From contig NC_064680.1 of the NCBI RefSeq assembly GCF_023278565.1, positions 1,550,001 to 1,614,000 on the forward strand: 64,000 bases of DNA, written 5' to 3'. Below are positions 1-10,173 of the stretch, piece by piece. Below the pieces are notes generated by a model. It made no database searches and was not told where the DNA came from. It saw only the letters and a program-made list of their open reading frames with translations. Positions within the stretch are counted from its first letter, which is position 1. Every line of letters begins with the position of its first letter. The position numbers and the translations under genes were made by a program. Source of the DNA: Colletotrichum lupini (Eukaryota; Ascomycota; Sordariomycetes; Glomerellales; Glomerellaceae).

Positions 1-85
1 ACGACCGAACGGCGTCGAAACCGACCAACGGGCTGGTGACAACGTATAACACAGCTTGGCCGGCCATGCGAGCATCTCCGCCGCC

Positions 86-3000
86 ATGACGGAGAAAGAT
101 GATGGCACGAGGAAGCTGAGCCCACACTCCATGCCTGGCGATAGGGGCAGCAGCAGGGGTAGCTACGAGACGGGCGAGTCGAGTGCCACAGGCAGCCTCC
201 TCAACGACACGACACTTTTGCCATCACCCGACGAGTCTAGCGGTGCGCGCCGTCCACTTGCATTGAGCCCGAAAGATGCTGAACATACAAATGGATACCA
301 TGGCGGAAGGGCCGATGCGAGGAAACAGCAGCAGCAGCAGAGAGCTCCTAGGCATCGCTCTAACGGAGCCTTTTTGCTGCAGGATGCCTTTCGTAACGAT
401 GGCGATTCCGAGGAAGAGGAGCAGGTACCCCGACTACGGCACGTAACGCGAAACATACCACCCAGCCGGAGAACGAAAGACTCGGAAAGGGCATCGGACA
501 GGTCTGGATCCAGCGCTGGTCGCGATGCCGGCTACGGACTCGCTGGGCTCGAGAGCCCGCCAAGGCGAAAGGGCGATTCGTCACCGCCGCAACCTACGAA
601 TAGACTGACGGTCAGGAAACGGGATGCGCCCAACGGCAGTAGACCGTTGTCGGGGACGAGTTTCGCGCCGCCTGCGAATGCCCCACTCGATATCGACTCG
701 GCGCAGATCGTGAACATGGCTCTTAACTTGAGCGAATCTCGACGGCAGGTGTCGCGAAGGATCGCGCCGCCTCAGGCTGTGCCGACGCTAGCACAGCTTC
801 CAGACGGAACGACAGGCGCGAACCTCAAAAACCACTTGCAACAGCAGAGGAGAATGTCGAGAACGAGGTCCCCGGGGCCTGAAAAGGCACTTACTCCGCG
901 ATTACCCTCGACGGGAATGCTGAGCAGCCCGCTGCAGGCGACGTTCGACATGAGCCGGGAAGGCACCTTTCGGAACCACTTTACCGCGTCAACCCTGGCA
1001 CGAGTACAAAAGGCAAAGGAGCACCTGGAGCTGATGGCCCAATACAGGCGCCTGCTGGAGCTGGTCCCACCCATACAGTCGCACAACCAGAGCCGCCCAA
1101 CGACTGCCAGTCCGCCTACGTCCTCTGGAGGAGTTGCGAGGATTCCCACCTATGGTAGTGCCGATGGCAGCGTGCGGCTGGGGCGTCCCTACAACCCGTT
1201 ACAATACATCCGCAACAGGAAGGTGCGAGCTCGGGAGCGCAAGGCGATCGATGGCGAGGCCCAGGGTTTTGGAGACTTTATCAAAGTCGCCGACTGGGTT
1301 GATGAGGTGGCTAAATGGGCTGCGACGGGCCAGACCAGTACGGATGGCTGTACGCTGCCGCCTTTCACGGATGCAGACGTGGTAGAGCAGCAAAACGCTC
1401 TTCAGGCCACCACCAGCGCTAACAAGCCGAGAAGACCAAGGCTGGATTGGACCATCGACGCAGCGGACCTACTTGCCGATGTGTACTGGCTGGAGCAAGA
1501 TCACCACAAACAGCTGATTGAAGATCGTCACTGGCGCCGAATCTTCCCCCAGAACGTCGAATTGCATAGACCTTTGTCTAGGCAGAACGAAGAGTATGGC
1601 AGCGAGTCAGGACAGACACCAGGGCGTAAGGAATACGAAGGAATAGGGGCCATGATCGATCCGAAATCCAGCAACCCGGGGCTTGCCAAGTCGGACACGG
1701 AACATTCTACAGCGAGCGCTCGGGAACGTGCCCGCCAGAAGCTGCACGATCTTACCGGACATCATCACCATCACCACCACCGGCACAGCAACTCAGTGCA
1801 TAGTCACTACGACTGGAAGAACGGCAAAACTTCGGTTTCCGATCTGTCTGAGAGCGAGAACGAAGGCAAGCTCAGAAAGGAGAGGAGGAATCGAGCAGGC
1901 ACGCTCACCAGCAGTCACCAAGACATCTTGGAGAAGCAGATGCTTGAAATGATTGCCATGGAGGCGCGTGAAAACGGCCCCAAGAAGCCGGACGGATCGG
2001 GTTACGTCACGCCGGAGCGAAATGCTGGGGTCACGTCACATCCACAGTCAAGACAACACAGTCGAAAGGCGTCTATCGTGGAGGCGAGCGAGTCTGATGA
2101 GAGGAAGAGTAAGGAAAAGCCTCGCTTCACTCCGTTGCACCTTCAACGCGGCATGGGAAGGTCAAGTCTGGAGATTCCGGTCCCTGCAAGGAGAAGCTCG
2201 TTCGAAGTCGACTCATCTCTCCCCAACTCTCCAGACGGCGCCATTCGTGGAGATCCCTTCATCCCCGCGCTCGGCGGAGATCTCTCACCTGGGTCAAGCC
2301 GGGCGAACTCCCCTACTCGAAACCCGTTTTCCAAGGTCAAACAGATATTCCGCGAGCGAAGCAAGGAAAGAGGCTCGCGCATTTCGGAAGAGAGATCCAG
2401 CGCGGAGGATTTGGCCAGTGCGCCCAAGACGCCATTTGAAGTTTCGCCTGAATCCTCGGGTGATCGAAAGTCTATGGATAGAAGGGGCTCTTCTAGAAGC
2501 CCGTCTCGCAAGGTTGTCCAACGCCCAACAGGCGAAAGCCACAAGTCTCATCGCAGCACTGCTAGCACCAAGCTGCGCAGTGACGATCCGGGAATGCGAG
2601 GGTTATTTAAAGGGGCTCGTATCGACAATGTTATACGTGGTGGCGTGTCGAAGCTTGGTGATTTGATCTGGCGTAAGGAGTCGGAGACTGGCGATGGCCC
2701 GTCCGAAGCCGAGGGCACCACAACGGATGAATCAGACACCGAGCAGAGAGGCAGGAAAAGAGGAGAAACGCCGCTCTCAAGGACGGCTTCGATTAGGAGT
2801 CAGGGTATGCGCCAGCAGAACGGCAAGAACTACCTCGACATCATGCCTGCCTTTGAGTCTTCTCACGAGAAGCTGAGGCACATTGAGAGCGAGCCGGCGA
2901 AACTTCCCGACACGTCACCGCCGTCAGTAAGTCATAAGTCGCCTCGGTTTGACAGGCTGAAGCCGCCGCGCATCGATATCCTAGGCGCAAGTCCAACCTC

Positions 3001-3868
3001 GTCACCCGGATCGACAAAGCGTTTATCAGATGTGTCGGAGGGCGAGCCGCTGTCTGGCAGTCACAGTGCTGGTTTGAAGGAGGCGGACAAGCGGCTGAAC
3101 AACATCATCGCCGTTCCGCCCTCATTCCCACCCGATGGCCGTCCCGGATCTTCCTCAAACCGCAGTCGACACTGGTCCATCTCTGACCACAGCCCCGCAC
3201 CTGACCGAGCGCCCATGTCGAAGCGTGAAGCCGCCCGGTTGCGTGCCCTAGTCTTGAGCTCCGGTATCAAGGCCATGGAAATTACTCGCCGCGCCAACGA
3301 GCCTCATCTCGCGTTTGCAGCCCGACAAGCACCGTCTCAGAATGACCTTCAGGTCGCAAACGTGTTCTGGCCCACGATCGCGGAGCTCAGCCCCGACCCT
3401 GCAAGCATACGCAACAAGGCCGTACCGCAGACGGAGCTGTACCAGTTCGCCGCCAAGACCCTCGGCAAATCCATCCAGTGCGCCGGCCAGGACTGGCAAA
3501 AGACGGCGGACCACTTTGTCGCCGACGCCGTCCCGGCCCTGCACCGCCGCGTGGAGGATGTTCGTCGGCGGGTGGCGACGGATCTCTCCGCCATGACACG
3601 CGCGGCGGCCGACGAGGCGGATGAGACGAGCCGCGATCTCACGCTGGGCCAGCGGCTCAAGATTAAGCATACGCTCGATGTGATCGAGGCCATGCTGCGG
3701 CGGCGCAGACGTAGGTTCCGCTGGGTCCGTCGCGCCATGTGGCTTGCTGTCGAGTGGGTGCTTGTCGGGTTCATGTGGTATGTCTGGTTTGTCGTCATGA
3801 TCCTCAGGGTATTTTGGGGTGTTGGGCAAGGGGCTGTGGGCGCTGTCAGGTGGTTATTGTGGTTGTGA
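86..3868 (+). CDS. Large fungal protein of unknown function, C-terminal membrane segment
   Basis: I do not recognise the family. The ATG at 86 sits in a strong context (GCCGCCATGA) and gives 1,260 residues. The frame is open upstream to a TAA at 47-49, and ACACAG at 49-54 looks like a splice acceptor, so an upstream exon outside the window is possible. The protein is mostly low-complexity, rich in Ser, Arg and Pro, with a seven-His run at residues 559-565. Two parts look ordered: residues about 300-390, ending in YNPLQYIRNRKVRARE at 369, and about 454-490, rich in Trp, His and Glu (WLEQDHH, HWRRIFPQ). The last 45 residues (1216-1260) follow an Arg-rich stretch and are strongly hydrophobic, suggesting a C-terminal membrane anchor with the bulk of the protein in the cytosol. 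Coding status is firm from length and codon use. Function is unknown. Confidence 0.85.
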   Translation: MTEKDDGTRKLSPHSMPGDRGSSRGSYETGESSATGSLLNDTTLLPSPDESSGARRPLALSPKDAEHTNGYHGGRADARKQQQQQRAPRHRSNGAFLLQDAFRNDGDSEEEEQVPRLRHVTRNIPPSRRTKDSERASDRSGSSAGRDAGYGLAGLESPPRRKGDSSPPQPTNRLTVRKRDAPNGSRPLSGTSFAPPANAPLDIDSAQIVNMALNLSESRRQVSRRIAPPQAVPTLAQLPDGTTGANLKNHLQQQRRMSRTRSPGPEKALTPRLPSTGMLSSPLQATFDMSREGTFRNHFTASTLARVQKAKEHLELMAQYRRLLELVPPIQSHNQSRPTTASPPTSSGGVARIPTYGSADGSVRLGRPYNPLQYIRNRKVRARERKAIDGEAQGFGDFIKVADWVDEVAKWAATGQTSTDGCTLPPFTDADVVEQQNALQATTSANKPRRPRLDWTIDAADLLADVYWLEQDHHKQLIEDRHWRRIFPQNVELHRPLSRQNEEYGSESGQTPGRKEYEGIGAMIDPKSSNPGLAKSDTEHSTASARERARQKLHDLTGHHHHHHHRHSNSVHSHYDWKNGKTSVSDLSESENEGKLRKERRNRAGTLTSSHQDILEKQMLEMIAMEARENGPKKPDGSGYVTPERNAGVTSHPQSRQHSRKASIVEASESDERKSKEKPRFTPLHLQRGMGRSSLEIPVPARRSSFEVDSSLPNSPDGAIRGDPFIPALGGDLSPGSSRANSPTRNPFSKVKQIFRERSKERGSRISEERSSAEDLASAPKTPFEVSPESSGDRKSMDRRGSSRSPSRKVVQRPTGESHKSHRSTASTKLRSDDPGMRGLFKGARIDNVIRGGVSKLGDLIWRKESETGDGPSEAEGTTTDESDTEQRGRKRGETPLSRTASIRSQGMRQQNGKNYLDIMPAFESSHEKLRHIESEPAKLPDTSPPSVSHKSPRFDRLKPPRIDILGASPTSSPGSTKRLSDVSEGEPLSGSHSAGLKEADKRLNNIIAVPPSFPPDGRPGSSSNRSRHWSISDHSPAPDRAPMSKREAARLRALVLSSGIKAMEITRRANEPHLAFAARQAPSQNDLQVANVFWPTIAELSPDPASIRNKAVPQTELYQFAAKTLGKSIQCAGQDWQKTADHFVADAVPALHRRVEDVRRRVATDLSAMTRAAADEADETSRDLTLGQRLKIKHTLDVIEAMLRRRRRRFRWVRRAMWLAVEWVLVGFMWYVWFVVMILRVFWGVGQGAVGAVRWLLWL

Positions 3869-4939
3869 GCGAGAACCATGTATATGGCTCTCCTCGCGGC
3901 TCCTTCTTCTCAATTCAACTCCCCGGCCTTTATTTGTGGCACAAAGTTAAAAGTTGCGGATTGTTTTCTTTCCTCTGTGTGTTTTCTTTTTGGTAACCCG
4001 CTCATCATCATAAGCACTGTCATTACTATGCATAGCCGACGGAGCGAAGTTTTCTTGGAGTCACATTTGGCTGTTGTCTTAGCGCAGAGATGGCGTGTTT
4101 TCAATTCTAGTGATGGGGAGGAAGAGGGGAAAAGATGGAGAAGAGAGGATGAGAGGAGAGGTGTAATGATACCCGGAAGAGAGGAGGGAATGGTGAAGAG
4201 AGGGGGAAGAGAGAGAGAGAGAGAGAGCATGGGGAAGATGGGGTTTTTTCAGTTCGACTTTTGTCCGCTTGAGTGCGATTTTTTTAGCGACTCTTTTTCT
4301 TCCCTTTTCCCTCCCCTTTACATCGCGGGATGGGTGACGTTCGAGGACTGGGCTTCTTCTCCCTCCGCCTACATGGAAGGGGGATAGGGTATGTGATATT
4401 ATTATTTCCGTGAGTGAAACTCTATATACATAATGATACATACATACTACGAAGATCGTGCGATGATGCAGGTGGAAGCAAGAGATTTGGTATGTGATAA
4501 TACAGACAACGCAGAGTACTTAGTTAGGCACGGCATTTGTCTCAGTCCCAACGTGTCTTGGTGAGTGACCCGGAGCCGGTGAGCGGTGAGAAATGGGACC
4601 AAAACACCGGTGAGGTCGGGGAGGAGACAACGGTGTGGGCAGATGAGCTAGTGGGGCGGTTGCCCGGGTGACGGCAGACTCCGCAGACCAACCACAGAGC
4701 CTGCCCCCACTTGGCGCGCATCTTCTACTTACTAACCCTGGCAATTGTCAACACGATATCCCGACGACTGCCACCACTTTTTGACGGTTCCGACTTTCAC
4801 ACCATTCAACACGAAACGGCACCTACTTTTTCCCCGGCGAGCTGTTGATTGCGATTTTGGATTGTATACCCATTCAACCACTTATCCTACTACATCCACC
4901 ATCGACCACTCGAAAAAAAGAAATACTAGCACCCAAATC
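3869..4939. other. Intergenic: 3' flank of the first gene and kinesin-5 upstream region
   Basis: About 1.07 kb without a supported gene. It holds a purine-rich stretch with a (GA)n microsatellite at about 4209-4227, several T-runs, and the presumed promoter and leader of the kinesin gene. The leader just before 4940 is A-rich. No protein-like reading frame is seen on either strand. Confidence 0.6.
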
Positions 4940-7900
4940 ATGAGCTCCAGACGGGAGCTGACGAGGACGGCCTCGTCGAACCTGCGCACCGGCGCCGCGG
5001 CTCGCTCGAGCGTGCGACCGGGAACGCGGACCTCGAACTTGCGATACCAGCATGGCCCTTCCCAGACCCAACGTCCCGCCTCGCCCGCCGAATCCGTCGC
5101 TTCGGTCGCCACCAACGCGACGAAGCGTAAGGAGCGCGAGTACGACTTTGATACGCCGGGCCAGGAGACCAACATCAACGTCGTCGTCCGATGTAGAGGC
5201 CGCAACGATCGCGAGGTCAAGGAGAACAGCGCCGTCGTCGTTCAGGCTGATGGCGCAAAGGGCAAGAATGTCGAGCTGAAGCTCGGCCCGAACGCGCTGA
5301 GCAACAAGACGTATAACTTTGATCGCGTCTTTTCTGCGGCGGCGGATCAGACTATGGTCTTTGATGATACCGTCAAGCCCATCTTGGATGAGGTGCGTCC
5401 AGGATGTTACCTGGCTAATGAGACTTGGCTAACATTGTGCAGATGCTCGCTGGCTTCAACTGCACAATCTTCGCCTACGGCCAGACTGGTACAGGCAAGA
5501 CATACACCATGTCAGGTGACATGACAGAAACTCTCGGCCTTCTATCTGATAATGCCGGCATCATCCCCCGAGCTCTCCACGCGCTATTCAACAAACTCGA
5601 AGTGGACGACACCGAAAGCTGCGTCAAGTGCTCCTTCATCGAACTCTACAACGAAGAATTACGCGATTTGATCGCTGTCGAGGACGGCCCGAAGCTGAAG
5701 ATTTTTGACGACACATCAAGAAGACACGCGACGACAGTGGTGCAGGGTATGGAGGAGAGACACATTAGAAACGCCGGTGAAGGTATCAAGGTTCTTCAGG
5801 ATGGAAGCTTGAAGCGCCAGGTCGCGGCGACAAAGTGCAACGACCTCAGTTCCCGAAGTCACACGGTCTTCACTGTTACCGCCTACGTCCGCAAGAAGGG
5901 CGAGGATGGAAGTGACGACTACGTTAGCGCCGGCAAGCTCAACCTCGTCGATTTGGCCGGTAGTGAGAACATTCAACGATCCGGGGCGGAGAACAAGCGG
6001 GCTGCTGAGGCGGGCTTGATCAACAAGAGTCTTTTGACCCTCGGTCGAGTCATCAACGCGTTGGTTGATAAGGGCCAGCATATTCCTTACAGAGAGTCGA
6101 AGCTCACCAGACTTTTGCAAGACTCCTTGGGTGGACAGACGAAGACTTGTATCATTGCCACCATTTCGCCGGCGAAGAGCAACCTCGAGGAGACGATCTC
6201 AACACTAGACTACGCATTCCGAGCCAAGAACATTCGCAACAAGCCGCAGATGAACGCGATGATCAACAAGAGAATGCTTCTCAGGGACTTTGCGACGGAG
6301 ATTGAGAGGCTCAAGAGCGAGCTGATTACGACCAGACAGCGCAACGGTGTTTACCTTTCCAACGAGAGCTACGAGGAGATGACGGCCCAGAGCGAATCGC
6401 GACGCATTGTTATGGAGGAGCAGGCAGCCAAGATGGAGACTCTCGAGGGTAACTTGAAGAACAAGGTGCAGGAGCTCTTCGCTCTGACATCTAGCTTCAT
6501 GGGGCTGCGGAAGGACCACGAAGGCACCAAGGCTGAGCTCGATGAGACCCAGGAAGTTCTCGAACAGACTGAGGTCGTGCTCCAGGCCACAAGAAGGAGC
6601 CTCGCCGAGGAGACTCACCTTCGCAAGGCTCACCAGGAAACCGAGGAGAAGCTGGCCGAAGTTGGCGGAGAACTCATCGCAACCCTGCAGAAGACGGTCC
6701 ACGATGTGGATGGTCTCAGAGCGAAGAACAAGAGAAAGTCGGAGCTTCAATCCATCAACCGAAGCGCTTGGGGCACAGCACAAGCCGAAGTGTCCGAGGT
6801 GACGAACTTGGTGGAGAAGCGTGTACAGAGTTTCCAGGAGAAGCAGCGGGAAAATATCTCGGGTATCTCTGAGCGCATGAACGCTTTTGTCAGTGAGGAG
6901 TTGGGAAAGCTATCTTCTACCCAGCAGTTTCTCGACGAACAGCTCGACTCCTTTGCGGAATCGAGAAAACAGCTTTTGGAGCAGAACGAAAAGTCCAAGG
7001 ATGAGATGGATGACGTTCTCGAGGAGATCAAAGTCGTGCGCGACACCGTCAAGCAGCAGGTTGGAGAGAGTCTCCATGCCATTGCTGGTGCTGCGGAGCG
7101 CATTGCTGCAGATGTCCTCAGCGAGCTCGACACTTTCCACAGCCAGGTAAGACAGTACGGATACCTTTGGTCGGTCTTGAAAGCTAACATGTCTGCAGTT
7201 GCACTCTTCGTATAGCTCTTTGGGCAAGGAGTTCAAGAGCATGTTTGAGGAACTCGTGAAGCACATCACGGAACAGCGAAGTGAATCCGACAAACTCAGA
7301 CAACAACTCGAGAGCGCAACCAATAATGTTATCGAGGAGAACGAGACCACCTCGGCCCAGATGCAGCGAGTATTAGATGAGGAGAGGAAGCAAGCGGCAC
7401 TGGACCGACAGAATTTGTTGACTCAGATTGCATCTCTGATTAATGCTCAGGCGACAACTCAAGAGACGCGCCTTGCCGAGAAGACTGCGCAGCTGCAGAA
7501 GAAGGTCTTGGCCACGAATGTGACGCTGCAAGACACCGTGACACAGTATTCTGAGGATATGGGCGCGTGGGACACCAAGGAGAGCCACTTCCTTGTTGAC
7601 GTGGCGAAGTCTCGTGACGCGATGAAGAAGAAGTTGAAGGATGACTGGACCGTAAGTGAAAAGACCCCACGAATTGCTGGATACGATGCTTACCAATGAC
7701 AAGGTCGCCGAGGAACACAGCACGGCCATTCAAGCAACCACGAAGTCGGTTCACGCCGAGACTGTTCGTGTTGTGGACGAGCAACTGAAGGATCTTGACG
7801 TTCAAATGGAAGCGTTGGACGACTTTGTCACCCGCGCTCGTTCCGAGAACGCCTCGCATCACGAACGCCACAACGAGTCCATGCAGGGCTTGTCGTCTAC

Positions 7901-8573
7901 TGTGGAGAAGTCTTTCGGCAACATTTCGAGCCACTTCAAGACTACCTTTGACCGTGTCCATGACCTCGGCGAGGAGATGGAGACCGAAACCGAGGAGATG
8001 TTGCAAGGCCTGGACCCGTTGACCCAGCAATTGTCGAAGCCATTGACTGCGCTCCGGGAGGATATCGAAACAACAACCATCCAGGAGTACCGCCCGACAG
8101 GAGAGACGCCGATGAAGGTCCAGTACCGGTACCCGACCGACCTGCCCCGGACCGAAGCGCACGAGGCCCTCCTCGCCGAGCTCAGCGATTCCGCGACGCC
8201 CACCAAGCCCGCGCCCGAGGCCATGGTCTTCTCGGACACGGAAAACGACCTGTCCCGGTCACCGCCACCGGCGCGCACGTCGACTCGTATGTCGGCCCTT
8301 AGCATGATTTCGGAGATGCCCCCCTTTAACATGAGCCTTCGCGAAGTGAACCCCAACACGACCGGTAACCACGGCTTCGACCCGGCGACGAGCATCATGT
8401 CCATCAACGAGAACACGGCGCCGCTGCTGTTTAGCAAGCGGACCTCGACGCGGCCCGTGGTGAAGGGTCGCAAGCACGCTAGCTTGCTTCCCATCGAGGG
8501 GCGGGAGAATCTGCCCCCTTCGTCCTTTTCGTCGAGCTTGGGGCCCAGAAGGAAGAGCCCGCGGTTGAATTAG
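4940..8573 (+). CDS. bimC: Kinesin-5 (BimC/Eg5/Cut7-type) mitotic motor
   Basis: Plus-end-directed tetrameric kinesin that cross-links and slides antiparallel spindle microtubules in mitosis. Exons are 4940-5392, 5443-7146, 7199-7651 and 7704-8573, giving 1,159 residues, close to the usual kinesin-5 length. The three introns are 50-52 bp with GT-AG ends, and all junctions are in phase 0. A basic, Ser/Thr-rich head precedes the motor (about residues 75-425). Motor motifs: P-loop GQTGTGKT at 164-171, switch I SSRSH at 287-291, switch II DLAGSE at 321-326, and YRESKLTRLLQDSLGG at 367-382. A long coiled-coil stalk follows. The tail carries a BimC box, PTGETPMKVQYRYP, with a TP site at Thr1005; in the family this is a CDK1 site that controls spindle targeting. 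The motor ATG (4940) follows an A-rich leader. Confidence 0.97.
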
Positions 8574-9236
8574 GAGGTTGTTAGTGAAGTGGTTTTGGGC
8601 GCCGAGAAGGGATTATTGTTGATGGAATTGAACTGTACAAATGGCGATTACGGGGTTTTTGAGGTTTTACATTCGATTGGGCAGGATTATGGCGTGTAAA
8701 GGCAGGCTTATTGGTATTGTTGATACCCATGACACTTCTTTTGAGGACGTTGTTTAATTCTACGTTTTTTGCTACCATTTGACTTTTACCGTTGACTATG
8801 CTTTCAAGCTTGTGAAGTTTCTATTCGTATAGCCCAGAGAGGAATAGATGGGTAGACTGTCGGATATGATGAGCTTTGGGGGAGGGTAATGATGTGCTGT
8901 GTGCTGCGAGGTGGCGATCTCCCCGCTCGTCATCCGCGCCCTTGAGGATGAGGTGCTGAGTTGGGACTGCACTACACCACCTCCGTGTTTCCTGAGAACT
9001 GGTATAAAACGCTGGTATTTTGTCAAACCTCCCTCTTATTGTTTCTTTCTCTTTTGTTTCCATCTTGAATGTTGACATCTTTTCCCTCACAATTATCTCA
9101 TGCCTAGACTTGTATGGTATTGACAGACTTTGTGCCCGGTCCAAGACACCCTCCTCTCTCCATTCCACCCCAATATATATCCTCTTTCACAACTACTTAC
9201 CCATCTACCCATCCATCTCCCTATCATCTGCCCAAA
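8574..9236. other. Intergenic: kinesin 3' flank and HAD gene upstream region
   Basis: 663 bp between two tandem plus-strand genes. The last 90 bases before the next start are C/T-rich, with a TATA-like ATATATA near 9173, typical of a fungal leader. No gene or structured RNA is recognised. Confidence 0.55.
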
Positions 9237-10031
9237 ATGTCCACCTACTCAGACCTCACAAAATTCAAAGCCCTCTCCTTTGACTGCTACGGCACCCTAA
9301 TCGACTGGGAATCCGGTCTCCGCGCCGGTCTCGAACCCATCATCTCCCGTCTTCCTCCCCCCTCCTCCGCCAGCGACGCACCTCCCACAGAAGCATCCCT
9401 CACAAAACGCTTCGACACCCTCTCCGCAGCCCTGCAATCCTCCTCCCCGACCCTCCGCTACGACCTCAACCTCTCCTCCTCCTTCCGCGCCCTCGCAGCA
9501 GAACTCGGCGTCTCCGTGACGGACGAAGAAGCCACGGCCTTTGGCTCGCTCCCGGGGACCTGGGCCCCCTTCGAGGACACCATCCCCGGACTGGAGATCC
9601 TGAAGAGACGTTACAAACTCGTCATCCTCTCCAACATTGACGCCTCGAACATCTCTCGCACCCTGAAACGCTTCTCGCCCGTGGCGTTTGACGCCGTGTA
9701 TACGGCGGAGCGAATCGGGAGCTACAAACCCGCCGACGGCAACTTCTCCTACCTGTTTGAGCGTGTGAAGGAAGAGTTTGGGGTGGAGTGGGATGACGAG
9801 GGGGGGGAGGGGCTGTTGCACGTTGCGCGCAGTTTGACTGCCGACCACGTCCCCGCGAAGAAGTTCGGGTTAAGAAGCGTTTGGATCTCGAGGGGCGGCG
9901 ATGTCAAGGACGGGGAAGGGGTGGGAGGGGATTGGGAGGAGACGAAGGGGGATGTTGGGTTCGAGTGGCGGTTTGATACTATTGGGGAGTTTGCGAGGGA
10001 GGTGGAGAGGCAGTTTGGGGAGAAGAGGTGA
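9237..10031 (+). CDS. HAD-superfamily hydrolase, 2-haloacid dehalogenase-like
   Basis: 264-residue single-exon cytosolic protein of the haloacid dehalogenase superfamily, type II (L-2-haloacid dehalogenase) branch. Motif I is DCYGT at 16-20, with Asp16 the expected nucleophile. Motif II is the Ser132-Asn133 pair after a hydrophobic strand (KLVILSN). Motif III is Lys164 in GSYKP. The last conserved block is ADHVPAKKFGL at 202-212; the superfamily usually has an acidic pair here. The cap insertion lies between motifs I and II. The chosen ATG (CCCAAAATGTCC) is the first one that directly precedes the conserved fold; the open frame upstream lies in the C/T-rich leader. Substrate is not predictable: many fungal members probably act as general phosphatases or dehalogenases. 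A short 142-bp gap separates it from the convergent GH79 gene. Confidence 0.9.
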   Translation: MSTYSDLTKFKALSFDCYGTLIDWESGLRAGLEPIISRLPPPSSASDAPPTEASLTKRFDTLSAALQSSSPTLRYDLNLSSSFRALAAELGVSVTDEEATAFGSLPGTWAPFEDTIPGLEILKRRYKLVILSNIDASNISRTLKRFSPVAFDAVYTAERIGSYKPADGNFSYLFERVKEEFGVEWDDEGGEGLLHVARSLTADHVPAKKFGLRSVWISRGGDVKDGEGVGGDWEETKGDVGFEWRFDTIGEFAREVERQFGEKR

Positions 10032-10173
10032 GGTTGTTGGTGGAGTTGCTTGTTTGGTCTTGTGGTGTTGGGATGTGGTTGTGGACTGTTGTGTCAGAAA
10101 CGGAAGACAATGGCTAGTCGCGAGAGAAGTGAACATGGATCGAATCATCATGGAGTAAAGTACAGGACGGCAT

